From assembly GCA_000711775.1 (NCBI GenBank), contig ARYC01000109.1, forward strand, positions 186,001 through 250,000: 64,000 nucleotides of DNA, read 5' to 3'. This DNA is from Oxytricha trifallax (lineage: Eukaryota > Ciliophora > Spirotrichea > Sporadotrichida > Oxytrichidae). Positions 10,430-21,893 of this stretch are shown here, one piece after another. Each line of letters starts with the position of its first letter. Within the stretch, counting starts at the first letter, position 1. The position numbers and the translations under genes were made by a program. The notes beneath the pieces are model-generated. The model was not told where the DNA came from, did not search any database, and saw only the letters and a program-made list of their open reading frames with translations.

Positions 10430-12340
10430 TTCATCAAGCTGAATCTTTGTTTTCTTGATATAAGTTGCCCTAAAAGGTTTCTTAACTTTCTGATATTTCT
10501 CTTGAAGTTCTAGATTTCTAAATCTTTTGTCGAGCTATGTCATGTTAGCTAAGATTTCAATTTAAGTCTTTTCGTTCATGTCAAATATTTTGATTTCTAT
10601 GATTTCGCTTAAAATTCTTGTAGGATCCCCTACTTTGTTTATAAGGTTACAGTTCCTCATACAATTTTTATCCAAAAAGTTCTATTAACGCTACAATTTG
10701 ATTCATTCCATAGGTCATTATTGTTCTCTCTTGACTAATTGCTATTATTATGTCCAAAACGTTACTTGTAATGAATATCGTTTTGTTTATTTGTAACTTA
10801 ATAATATTTTGCTAAACTTGACTTTTTTTGTCATTTACATACCAATATTCTCTTATGTTGTGCCTAAGTTTCTTAAGTTTTTCTAAACCAACTAATTTGT
10901 GATATCTACCGTATTACTTTCCTTGAGTGAGATTTTATTGAGTATAACTCTGGGTGTGTTGAATGCAAGTCTTTTTAGTTAGTTCTCCATCTTTTATATT
11001 TCTTCTATCTTCAGGTATTATGCTGAAATGAAAGGTGTGTATTTGTAAATCATCATAGAACTTATTTTATGCCACCATTCTAGTATCGCAAATAGTCGGA
11101 TTGTAAGATTTTTCAAGTCTTTGGTAAAGTTCATTATACTTCTTCAACTCATTCCACGTTCCTTTAAGTAGCTACTGAGTATTTAATGATATTATAATAA
11201 CCAGATATTTAGCCTCTTGTACTTTTTTCAACCTTTCTTTTTCTTCTAATTGTTCAAATTTCTTTAAGTCACTCAGAACACTGTCTTCTTAATACTGAGT
11301 TTCAAGTTATGTGTCTTTTCGATTTCCTTAAACTACTCAGAATTCTGTTGAAATACTATATTAATTTTTTGTTGTTGATGAGAATGTCATCTGTAAAAGA
11401 TATTAGTTTCCTTTGCTTGATCAATGAGAATAATCCTGTTATGAGTATAGTGCATCTTGCAGGTATATGTTGAACAGAGCGGGGGATATTCTGCTTCTAT
11501 GTGTTCCCCCATTATGCGCGTTTATATATTCTCCTTCATACTTAATTCTATTGTTCGAGTATAATTCCTTTTATTAATTGTGATAGATATTTTGTCATTC
11601 TCTCTTATAGCTCTGGCTATGAGAATCGACAGTAATTTGTCTTTCCAGACCGAGTCATAAGCATTTGGAAGATATACAAATAAGTAAAGCTACACCCTGT
11701 TTGCTTTTCCATTTGGAGCTCTTGATGTGTTCTAGAATTCTTATAATATTTAAATGGATGCTCTTGTTTTCTTTAAACAAGCTTTGGTAATTTTCCGTTT
11801 TTAGCAGTTTACTCTTTTTATCTGGGAGTTTGTTTAAGATTGCCTCTTCTATCATTTAACCAAAATGTTAATTCATCACTATTGACCTGGTACTATTGAT
11901 CTCCTGGAATAAATCCTCCAAAATTCTTGCTCAAAAGGATTGGTCTCCTTTCTTTTAGGTATTACTAAATATACCCTGTTTTTGACCAATTTGCGATTTT
12001 CTGACTAGCTAATTACTTAATTTTCTCTGATCAAATCCATCCGGTCCTATGACTTTGTTAAAATAGCATTCCCTAATGCTCCTTTCCACTTCTTCCTCAT
12101 AGCAGAATACCTCTGCTTTTTCTTCACATTATCATTGCTTGGTCTCCCAACCGGGAGATTCTTGAGTGTAAATCTCCTTAATCTTGGTATAGTTCATTGT
12201 AGAATTTCATTATCTGTTCATTAGCTTCTTCTCCCAAATTGATTCTTTCTCCTTAATTGTCATTACCTTGATTGGTTGGGATTTTTTCTTGCATTTTGTT
12301 AGTCTTTGAACCATGTAGAGGACACCTTTGACATCTTTAC
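10430..12340 (-). pseudogene. LINE-A copy 3 reverse transcriptase, broken
   Basis: Minus-strand RT remains homologous to 48-2201. Recognisable pieces are RSRISPALFNIYLQDALY near 11480 and a catalytic block reading FTDDIL near 11395, where copy 1 has FADD. The Asp pair survives but the preceding residue differs. The block matching LLEHIK of copy 1 lies near 11720. Numerous frameshifts and TGA codons make this copy inactive. Confidence 0.75.
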
Positions 12341-12374
12341 TTTCTAGTCATTTATCAAAATTAGTTTTTACTGG

Positions 12375-13115
12375 CGGGTTGTAAATTCATTTTCAAACTT
12401 TAATATAGGTGGGTGAAATTGTTTGAGATAGATAATAATACTTTTAATAAAATTTTGAATAGAATATTGTTGAAAATTAGAAGGGAAAAAGCAGCAAATT
12501 TTTCTAAATTTTGACCCAATTTAAAATATTTGTTTGATTCTATAATATTTCCATTCATCATTGGAATTACTTTTTAATTTAATAACAATTTACAACTTTT
12601 GGGATGATTATTAATTTTATAAAATATTAACTAACTTTTTTGACATTTCTTTTGTTTATAAATTATATAAAACCACTTTAACTATCTAAACTATAAAAAA
12701 TTCTTTTAAGAGATTAATGATTCAAGATCTGAGATTAAAATTGAACATAAATTATTCAAAATTAACTATCATTTTGATTAAATTTTACTATTCTAATTAA
12801 TCTTCATAATGTATTCACAATTGATCATACTAACCGATTATTTAAACTTACATTTCAATAATACAATAATTAAAAGATAATTGAAAATAAACAAACAAAC
12901 TTACTAATAATTTTTATAATTTATAATGAACATTTTTGATTCCTTAATATTTATTGAATTTGATTCTTTTATAGATCTATATTAATATTCAACTAGTAAC
13001 TACGATATACTTAATGCATTTATTTCATCATCTCGCCTTTAAAAACCATTTTTGATTATTATTCAATATCTATATTTGCTTCGTTACAATACAACTTAGT
13101 CTCTTTGATTTAACT
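12375..13115. other. AT-rich insertion inside LINE-A copy 3
   Basis: Relative to copy 1 this stretch interrupts the region between endonuclease and RT and replaces about 50 bp. It is far more AT-rich than the flanking LINE sequence and has no recognisable gene. No inverted ends were seen. It may be an IES-like insertion or a decayed mobile element. Confidence 0.45.
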
Positions 13116-13129
13116 GTTAGGATTATTAA

Positions 13130-13990
13130 CATTGCCCTTTATTATCCAATCGGGCAGTTGATTGTACCAATGTTTTGTCTTACTATGCTATTCTAATTTT
13201 TCTTCAAAGCAATTTTATATTATATTGTCGAGTTTATCCTCAGATAACTCTCTTTATCATCAGTATAAGTTCTCTAGCAATGTTTCCTAATATCTGAAAC
13301 CCTATAGTTTATTTCTTATTCAGATAACTTGAGATCCCTCTAGTTATATTTTATTCTTAGTTTTTGCTGTAATTATTTTGTGGTCTGTTAGTCTCAACTG
13401 GTCAGTCTCCCAACTAATTGTTTCCATTTTTGAGAATATTTAATCCATTTGGTTTCCTATTTAGTAAGGTCGCACTTCTTGAGAAATGGATTCATGAAGT
13501 CCCTCTTTGAGTAATCTCTTGCTTAAATCTTTGATAAGGTAGTTGAAGTCTCCTATCACAATGATTCTCTAGTTATTACATTTTGATTTTAACGATAAAA
13601 TTGTGGAGATAAGTCTATTCTGCAACTCCTTGGCTTCCTCATTCCAATACAGTGGAATGTATACTAGTCCTTCCATGTTAAGATGTTCCAAGTTAAGAAT
13701 TATCTTAGAGTTTTCGCTGTCTTCATAAAAAAATAATCAACCTTTTTGCTTTAGTACTCTTCCGTTCCTTTTGCTAACTATGTTTATGTTTGTGCTATGT
13801 CCTTGTTGTTGAGTCCAATTACTCTTTGCACTCTTTTCACTACTAAACCAATAAAATCTAGATTTTTGCTTTCAAGCACTCTCAGCATTTGGTCATATCT
13901 TAGTATGGAGTTCCATCCTTGCACATTTTGCACGCTAATGCTTAGATCAAATTCTATTTGTCTGTTTTTACTTATAATCTATGTTCTGAC
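13130..13990 (-). pseudogene. LINE-A copy 3 endonuclease, broken
   Basis: Homologous to 2170-2960. Readable blocks are SVQNVQGWNSILRYDQM near 13930, the GDFNYLIKDLSKRLLKEG block near 13555 and LRLTDHKI near 13385. The metal-binding and Asp-His motifs of this nuclease fold are therefore retained, but the blocks lie in different frames. Confidence 0.75.
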
Positions 13991-14299
13991 TTTGCCCCTT
14001 TAATTTTCTGCAAATTTTTTGTTTATTCTAACTCAATTCTTCACCTCTCTTTCTGGCTAGAAAGAATGGAGATAATAGTCATTGTCTAGCGGAATGCTGA
14101 ACTTATCTAAGTTTTTTATATTATTGTATTTGACTTATGTTATTGGGTATTTTACGAATGATTGGATACTCTTTTTTGAATATTTAGAATAGTCCATGAT
14201 AAATTTCTGCTCATCTGAGCTGTATACTTCACTTTCATTTGAGTATACTGGTAGCTTTCTTCAGGCTGTGTCCTCTCTTCTACTTTGCCCGGCTTTATA

Positions 14300-15030
14300 A
14301 TTATCTCTAATTGATTTCCCTAAAATACAATAAATCCATAAGTAATAGAAAATTTTCTTTAATAAAATGAAAACTGTAAAACTATTAAATTATATAAATA
14401 TTAATAAAAATAAAAACCGGTCAAAATAAAAGTCGATCATTAATTTAAATTAAATAATGAAAATGAAAAGTACAAAAAATATATTTAAAGCACTAAATAT
14501 TGAAGCTGTAATTTGTAATTAAAAAATATAATAATTAAAATACAAATGTTATCAGTTTTAAACTTTTGAAAAAATATAAATTACCATAAAAAGCAAAATA
14601 AATATATTTATACATTGAAAAAGTGCAAAATAATCCATAAAAAAGAAATATTAATAGGATGATAAAACATTATGAATAATAATATTTTATTGCAAATTTA
14701 TAAGAAGATTAAGTTAACCTTAAAATTTTATCATATCACGATTGGCTTATTAAGATCAAAGAAATTTCATAATAATTTAGTAAAAGAAATAAAAGGTGAA
14801 GAAATTAAATTTTTTACAAGCCAACTAAGCGCCGTATTTGAATTAAATCGATGACTGCTAGCAATAATAACATAATTTGAGATACGAGATTTAGGCTTCG
14901 AAGTTTCTTTAATGTAATAAAGCATAAATTGCAAGCATTTTTATAACTTTCACTCTTTCAGTCCATGTTTTAATACTAACAATCTCAGCTCAAATACTAT
15001 TGATTCATTATTATATTATAATTCACTTTG
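14300..15030. other. AT-rich region without recognised gene
   Basis: Mostly A/T sequence. A 60-codon plus-strand frame at 14672-14854 has no motif and a composition like its surroundings. Confidence 0.45.
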
Positions 15031-15039
15031 AGTATACTT

Positions 15040-15310
15040 GCTTGAAATACGCTATTTCAATACCTATAATAGCCATAAGATTCTTTAGTATGGTCTGTCA
15101 TGCTATCGAAGATCACCTATACCTGGCCATGCAAGGCCGTAGAATCGTCATGGCAACTTTATGAATTTTTACTTGTAGTGGTGATACTATATATAGCAAC
15201 TTAGACTATACCCCCATCATCTGCTTCCCTTGCACTAATCCATACCATGCAACTCTCCAGTAATCCTGTCTTAATTACACAAAATTATCTTGCTCTCTGT
15301 AGGATTAGCG
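15040..15310 (-). CDS. Unknown gene piece of raised GC
   Basis: Two adjoining minus-strand frames look coding. One includes REQDNFVQLRQDYWRVAW and runs to a TGA near 15105. The other includes FDSMTDHTKESYGYY and overlaps it. GC is visibly higher than in the flanks. I do not recognise the protein. It may be one gene piece with a frameshift, or a macronuclear-destined segment whose border I cannot place. Confidence 0.3.
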
Positions 15311-15469
15311 TTTTTCTTTTAAACTGCATCAAACTATTGTTTAATATAGTCGCTATTTATAGCTGTGAGGCATTTAGTTCTGATTCAACATCTTTTATTG
15401 ATAATGCAAGTTTTGCTAGTTTTTATTATTTGATTGAGATTAACTTAATTACTGCTTATTTTATAAGTT

Positions 15470-16640
15470 AACTTTAAAATTTAATTAAGGTCTTATCAAC
15501 ATTTACTAACTTATAAGCTATCTATTGTATTATAATTATTATAGTTGATTAGTTTCAACGAAACCTATTTATAACATCTTAATTTTAAATGATGTAATTG
15601 TATTTATTAATACTTACTAATGAATAAATCAAAATTTTTGACATTCTTATCTTTTAATTAATGTATTTATCACATTTTGATATTTAAAATATTGCCTAAT
15701 TTAAATTTCTTTACCATTATATTATTCTTTATTTGGAGAATCCTGTAGTTATTTTTTCTCTTTAATATAGTAGTATACCTGTAACTTACCAATTAAATCA
15801 TTATATTTATCAGTAAAAAACATCTATATAAGCTTAAACCATTATCAATTTAGATTCTTGACAATATCAAATTTAAAAAAATCAAAAGAATTATTATTCT
15901 TCATGCTATGCGATGATAGTTTGGTTTATTATTTTATGTGAATTTTTTGAAATTAAAAATTGTGATTAACTTAAATTAAAACAGAATATAATTAGAAATT
16001 AATAAATGAAAATGGATCAGAGAGGTTTCAGCTAACAAGAGAATTATTAAGTAAAATAATTTAAATATCCTCATTTTCAAACTCTTTCTCTTTTATTTAC
16101 ACAAGCATTATGATTAAAGACTTGAAGTTAATACTACCATAAACTAAAAGATGAGAAAATAATATTTATTTTTAGGAAATTAACACAAAACAAAATGCTT
16201 ATATTTAAAATGTAGAAGAAAACATTACAAATAAATGAAACTCTAATAATCTTAAGTCTGATCAACTATACATAATTAATATATGCTAACCTCCTTAGCT
16301 AAAATAGAATGATTTTAAAAAATCTAAAAAAATAAAAATTATTCATAGTAAAAATTATGATCAGCTTGTATTTTGCAAACAAAACTTGTAAAAATGCTCT
16401 TTATACTTATACATTTTTTTAAATTATCTCTAATATTATCTTCAATTTATAGTTAATGACTGTTTTTTGTATTTTTGATTTTTAAAATTTCCTATTCTTT
16501 TGTATTTTAGCAATATTACTTATTTAGACAAGTATAAAGAGGTGTTATATTCAGTGGTAATTCAATTTCTGAAAGAAATTAAAATTGTTATAAATTGGTA
16601 TTTTATAAATTAGTAATTATCAATAAATTTACATTTAAAT
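15470..16640. other. AT-rich region without recognised gene
   Basis: No gene, repeat or palindrome was recognised here on either strand. Confidence 0.5.
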
Positions 16641-16649
16641 TTTATCAAC

Positions 16650-17252
16650 TCATATAAATTTAAAAGAGTAAATTGTTTTAAAATTAGGTAGTTGTTTAAT
16701 GTAAATTAAAAATATCTGGATCATTGATAAAATCTGTTTCAGTAGAATCAATCTAATATCCTGTTTTATATCAATTAGAATAAGTTGTAAAATTGGAGAT
16801 AATAATATATTCAGCATAGAATCGATTATTAATTGTACTTCAAAAAATAACCAGATAATTAACAAAAGAAGAACTAAATAAGCAAGTATCACAGCCATAA
16901 TATGTGAAAGCTGTGTATTAGTCTACCTTCCCTCATTAATGAGTTGAACATGGGCATCTCTAGCAGTCTCGATGATTGCTGCCACCTCTTGAGGCCAGAT
17001 ATCAGAGTCCTCAGCATGCCACGGTATGTAGATGAAACAAATTTGAAACATAAAAGTACTCTCACTCAAAAGTAACTTCATCTTACTCATCAACAAAACA
17101 AGGATGCCAAGGAGTACCAATAGATTGGTATTGACCAACAATCATACAACCTTATCGAGCAAGACTGACAATATGTGTTACTCTATAAGCATATGGGAGA
17201 TAGTGCGAGCATATATCAAGCAGCACCTAGTGCATTAACAACGATTCATTCC
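16650..17252 (-). CDS. Unknown gene piece interrupted by a candidate 16-bp IES
   Basis: Minus strand. From about 17250 the frame reads a protein-like stretch including RQGCMIVGQYQSIGTPWHP and hits TGA near 17064. Omitting one 16-bp unit between two AAAAGTA direct repeats joins it in frame to the downstream block IPWHAEDSDIWPQEVAAII, and the frame continues to TGA 16650. The last part, about 16890-16800, encodes a hydrophobic run (ILAYLVLLLLIIWLFF) that could be a membrane segment or chance AT-rich translation. The protein is not recognised. Confidence 0.4.
17052..17067 (-). other. Candidate minimal IES with 7-bp pointer AAAAGTA
   Basis: AAAAGTA occurs at 17052-17058 and 17068-17074. Loss of one copy plus the 9 bp between them would restore the reading frame across two coding-like blocks, as expected for a germline IES bounded by pointers. 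It could also be a chance repeat with an unrelated frameshift. Confidence 0.4.
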
Positions 17253-17500
17253 AAATAGACTTTTAAGTCCTAAAGGATTTAAGGTAAGTGTATATAGAAA
17301 TGTTGAGATTGCTGAATTATTAAAATTAAATATTCTTTTTTCCATAGGTCATTTACTTCTAGAAGGGGTTCCTCAGTTTAACACTTTTTTTAAATTTAGC
17401 ATTAATACTTACATATTTAAAAATTTAGTAGGCTTAAACTGTTGTAATTGTGAGAGAAAGAAGAGCATGGTAGAGCAATTATAATTGCTCAGATTAATAG
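17253..17500. other. AT-rich spacer, possible IES
   Basis: The minus-strand frame stays open through it, but base composition drops to background and the translation loses protein character. It is a plausible eliminated segment between two coding pieces. Borders were not found. Confidence 0.3.
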
Positions 17501-17800
17501 TGTAAGCGAAAAGATTACGAGAATGGTAGAGGTAGAATTTCGGGTGTGTTCGCTGGTTCTTAAACATTAATCATCTTCGACACTCTTGGCATCTGATCCT
17601 TTTCTTCTGGCTCGATAATTGATAATGTGCTCTTAAATGCTAGAGTAAATGTGAACTCCTTGTTAAGGCGCCCACAGCGATTCTCGTACAAAATAACTGC
17701 ATCAAGATCCACCTGACTCCCTATTGTAAATCTTTGCTTGGACATTAAAATCCTTTGAAAAGAATGAGAATCCACATAGGCGTTCGGCACTACTATTTAA
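17500..17800 (-). CDS. Unknown gene piece
   Basis: Minus-strand frame with TAA as Gln, in the same frame as the piece at 17070-17252. It reads as a soluble protein, for example SKQRFTIGSQVDLDAVILY and SIIEPEEKDQMPRVSKMINV. GC is well above the flanks. No ATG is evident at its upstream edge (17790 is a GTG codon inside a longer open frame), so it is an internal piece. A plus-strand coding-like frame begins immediately next to it at 17814, which suggests inverted gene segments. The family is not recognised. Confidence 0.4.
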
Positions 17801-17813
17801 ACAAAGCACCATA

Positions 17814-18119
17814 ATGAGAGAGAAAAGTGCCCGCATGCGCGAGATATTTGCAGGCTAAGAAGAATTGATTAGAGTGTAATACGTAGTCTTAAACAAAAGA
17901 AAAGCATCAACATCATTTGAGAAACTCCAATGCCATATTGGAATGTCTGATTATCTCGGCTTCTCGAGGAGATATTTGAGTCAGAATTTTCACCTTTGTG
18001 AGATAGAAGGAGACGCGCCGAGTGGTGCCCCTAGTTTTTCAATAATCTATTGTTTACCCCTACTTTCGACTGCAATACTGAAAGAAAAAAATGGGGAAAG
18101 CCTTATGTCTACCAGATGA
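17814..18119 (+). CDS. Unknown 101-residue frame
   Basis: ATG 17814 to TGA 18117-18119, 102 codons with two TAA read as Gln. It reads as a plausible protein, for example DYLGFSRRYLSQNFHLCEI and EGDAPSGAPSFSIIYCLP. GC is about as high as in the adjacent minus-strand piece. The opposite strand is also open over much of this interval, so strand choice is uncertain. No known domain was recognised. Confidence 0.35.
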
Positions 18120-18187
18120 CATGATTGTCCAACATTGGGGAGATTACTGAAATCATTAGAAGCATATGAAGGTTCAAGAAGCTTAGA

Positions 18188-18448
18188 ATGACAACGGGAA
18201 GATGGTGCTCCAAACCTGCCACAAGAGATACAGAGATAAGAAGGGTAAGGAAAATGCCTAGATCAAGACATTGTACAGACTTATTTTCCCACTCAGCGCT
18301 AAATATTACTCTGATTAAAACCCTTTTTATGGAGTACGCTAGGGGAATATATATCAGAGAGTACAGCTAATGCAATTACATGGCAAATAATGTGCAATTC
18401 AGGCATAACGTGAATGAATATGCAGTATTACAAAGTCTAGGGTATTGA
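18188..18448 (+). CDS. Unknown 86-residue frame
   Basis: ATG 18188 to TGA 18446-18448 with one TAA as Gln. The second half (FMEYARGIYIREYS, then NNVQFRHNVNEYAVLQSLGY) looks more protein-like than the arginine-rich start. It lies between the previous frame and the 550-bp palindrome. It could be the tail of the same gene after an eliminated segment. The protein is not recognised. Confidence 0.3.
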
Positions 18449-18572
18449 TAAAGACAGCAGACAAGACGTAAGGATGGGGAAATACATGAAAGTGGACTAG
18501 CTATAAGAATGTCTGTATGATGCTAATTATGATGCTTAAGCCTACATTAGAGTCAAAGCTATTGTTTCTTAT

Positions 18573-19122
18573 TTAGCTAAAATATGATTATTTTGGTAAA
18601 TAAATTGATTAATCAAGATTACACATGTTTAATAATAAATATTAAAATAAATATATATTTTTAGGTACTCTACCGCAGATTTTATAGTATAAACCTGCTT
18701 TGCGGTAGAGTACCTTAATTATATAATTAAATTAAAATTAAAATAAATATATATAGCATTACTTTTTCTAAAGAATGCATTATAAATTTTAATTTTATAT
18801 TTAATGATCAAATAATAATGCTTGTAACTATTTTAAGAATCATCATTTTAAGTTTTAACTTTTTTATATTGTATTTTTATGTTTAATTATTTATTATATA
18901 ATATACTATTATTAAATGCATTCTTTAAAATAGTAATGCTATATTTATTTATTTTAATTTAAATTTAATTATATAATTAAGGTAATCTACCGCAAAACAG
19001 GTTTATACTATAAAATCTGCGGTAGAGTACCTAAAAATATATATTTATTTTAATATTTATTATTAAACATGTGTAATCTTGATTAATCAATTTATTTACC
19101 AAAATAATCATATTTTAGCTAA
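18573..19122. mobile_element. 550-bp palindrome with nested hairpins
   Basis: From TTAGCTAAAATATGATTA on the left to its complement ending at 19122 the sequence is nearly self-complementary, with its centre near 18847. Each arm contains its own smaller hairpin. At 18664-18714 GGTACTCTACCGCA is followed by TGCGGTAGAGTACC, and the mirrored copy lies at 18981-19031. No coding capacity. This is a foldback/MITE-like element or the product of an inverted duplication. Confidence 0.75.
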
Positions 19123-19129
19123 TTACACA

Positions 19130-21540
19130 TATGATATTAATATAAATGTTTTTGTTTCTAATATCCTTGTTTTAAAAATGATTTGCTTTCTTCCAAAATT
19201 TTACAATCTTTTACCACATATATTATTTACTATCACATTTATATTCTCTATAATAAATTAAATATATATATATATATAAATTTACTATTTATAATCGATA
19301 ATTTAAAATTAAATATTCCTAAATAGCTTCCTTTAGTATTGCAATAATTATTTCATTTAAATTGTTAATTTACTTTCACTTTTTTTTAAATAGTATTCAG
19401 GCCTAATTGAGGTTAAGCAGGATAAATCTATCGTTATGTTGATTTATGAATTCAAACTTACTTTTCAATGTGATATAAATGGCCAAGATTAATAAGTATT
19501 CTTTTTAGTATTTAATAACATTTAAGTTGTCATTTAACTTTAAAATGATGATCTTACACATCATACACACCCCACCTGATGACAATCGATTCAACAACAG
19601 AAAGAATTCATTGCTCATGAATTTTTGCTTTCAGTAAAACAGACACTGCTTAAAATTGGACCTTTCCCCTTAAGTATTCCTTATAAATTACAGGTGGGAA
19701 GAAGTAATGATTAGTAAAAAGTACACTAGAAGCGTTCTTATTTGTATGTGATTGTGTTTGAAGCCACGAATAAAACAAGTGATAAAATCTGTGATTAAAT
19801 ATTATTAAATGTAAATGTATATAACTAGTACTTATTTATATTGCTAAAATTTTAGTTAATTATCCGGATATTGCGATTCATTTAAATTTACTGTTTATTT
19901 AATTGTAAAACTAAAAATAGCAATATAGGTTTGTGTAATTTTATCAAAGTTTATTTTTTCAGGGATAATCAGAAGTTCAGTTCAGGAAAAAGCATCTAAT
20001 TATGGATTTAATGAAAAATATGAAGCCAAATAATCACAATAATAAAGGAAATTATTAAAACAGCAAACAAAATCGAGGAAATATAACCTATTGATAGAGA
20101 ATAAGCACTGGAATTAATCATAATAAATAGGAATTTAAATATGAAAATATTGAAATAGAGTAAACTGATTTCATGTATAAAAAATTATTTATTGATGAAC
20201 TATTAACATTTCTTATGGGTATTTGTCTATTATTCAATCTCATCATAAATTAAAAAAGGTAAAATGACATTTATAACACATTTATTTTATTGATATATAA
20301 AAGATTGGTAAATGCTTGACTTAAATTAAAATAAATTATTATAATTTAAAATTTTTAGGATCATATTCTCGAAAAATATTAAATATTTATTTATAGACTT
20401 ATAACAAATTTTTACACAAAATATCAACCTTTTGTATAAAAATTCATGTAATATAACTAAATCATGCTTGAGATTAGTTTCTTATATCCATAAATGTCAG
20501 TGAAAATCAGTCAAAATAGTAAAAAATCGTCAATATACAAATGCTTAAATATAAAGAAACATAAAATATACTTGCTTAAAACATTTTTTATTATATTTAT
20601 TAGACATATGCTAGATTAAAAATCAAATAATATATTATTATTTTGAATTGAATTCAAAAATTATTTATTTTTTTGCTATTTGAGCCCTTTATTTATTTTG
20701 AAATTTTTCAAATATTTATTTAAATATGTTTATTTATTTTCAATTATAGAAATTAAATTTGTTATTAACATATATTAAGATTAATTTATTTACTAACAAA
20801 AACATGAATAATTTAAATTTTTTTACTAATAAAAGTAAAAAACCTTTAAAATATAATAAAATTCAATGTATAAAATAATTAATTTTACAAAAATATAAAC
20901 AGTGAATAAATTTCATTTCATAATGATAGAAAAGTACTTTAATAAATAAAACAAATTTTTAAATATTAAAATTAAAATTGTAATTAAATATGATTAATAA
21001 AAGCATAAAATCATTTTTATAAAGCAAAAATATTAATAAACATTTACTTGCTAAAGATAACTATATAGTTTTTTAATTTTAAATACTCTTTTAAAAAAGT
21101 GAATAACATAGGGATTGCGAACCCATAAAAAATACTAATATCTCTTATATAAGTCTTATAATAAATTAGACATCTAAAAAAATTAATTTAAGAAAATTGA
21201 AAATCTCAAAGCATCAAAGATGAAAAACTCAAACCATGCGAGAAATCCTATAGAGAATTATTTTGTAGTACAAAAGAAAAACTAATAATATTTTAGATAA
21301 TCTATCAAGAAAGTATAAGACACAGCAATCTAACATGACAGAATAAAATTAAAAAAAAACAACATATAAAATATAAAAAATACAAATGAATTTGTGATAA
21401 TGCCTGATATGAAAGTGTACTGGCAAACCCATAAACTTTACAATTATCTATTTATCTAAAGTAATGTTTTTTGTTTTAAATGAATACTTCAAAATCTAGA
21501 AATATATATATCTCTTTTGATTTCTGTACTTTTAATAAAA
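19130..21540. other. 2.4 kb AT-rich region without recognised gene
   Basis: Almost pure A/T with an (AT)n run near 19262-19278. No frame with protein character, inverted repeat or known element was recognised. Confidence 0.5.
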
Positions 21541-21656
21541 CCCCAATTTTCATTTGATGTTTTACTCAAGGGGTTTTATTATAGAAATGGGCGCAACTAG
21601 TAAAAATATTATATTTGCTACTTGCGCCCATTTCAAATATAAAACCCCAAGAGTAT
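21541..21656. repeat. Telomere-like palindromes
   Basis: First, AAAACCCC near 21540 and GGGGTTTT near 21577 bracket about 30 bases. Second, GGGGTTTTAT...AAATGGGCGCAA (from about 21575) is mirrored by TTGCGCCCATTT...ATAAAACCCC (to 21648), giving a hairpin with about 30-bp arms. G4T4/C4A4 matches the Oxytricha telomere repeat. Confidence 0.6.
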
Positions 21657-21893
21657 TTTTTTGAATTAAGTTGAATTTGAATTTTTAATAAATATAGTAT
21701 TTTTATTATTATAAGAACTTTGGTAGCTTTATGTAAAATTAAATAAGTACTAATATATATATATATATATATATATGTAGGCCTACTATCAAAAATCAAA
21801 AAGCTACCAACTTTTGAGGCCTGATCTGATTAAATTTTATTTGAGTATATTAGCCCTTAATAATAATTATAAAAACACCCAGTCCAAACAAAG

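Larger units (their letters stand above)
10400..14300 (-). mobile_element. LINE-A copy 3 with internal insertion
   Basis: Third copy of the family seen at 1-3320, again on the minus strand. Similarity covers the 3' part of the RT (from about 10430), the RT core and the endonuclease, and ends near 14300. About 740 bp of AT-rich sequence (12375-13115) separates the two domains and has no counterpart in copy 1. Confidence 0.8.
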
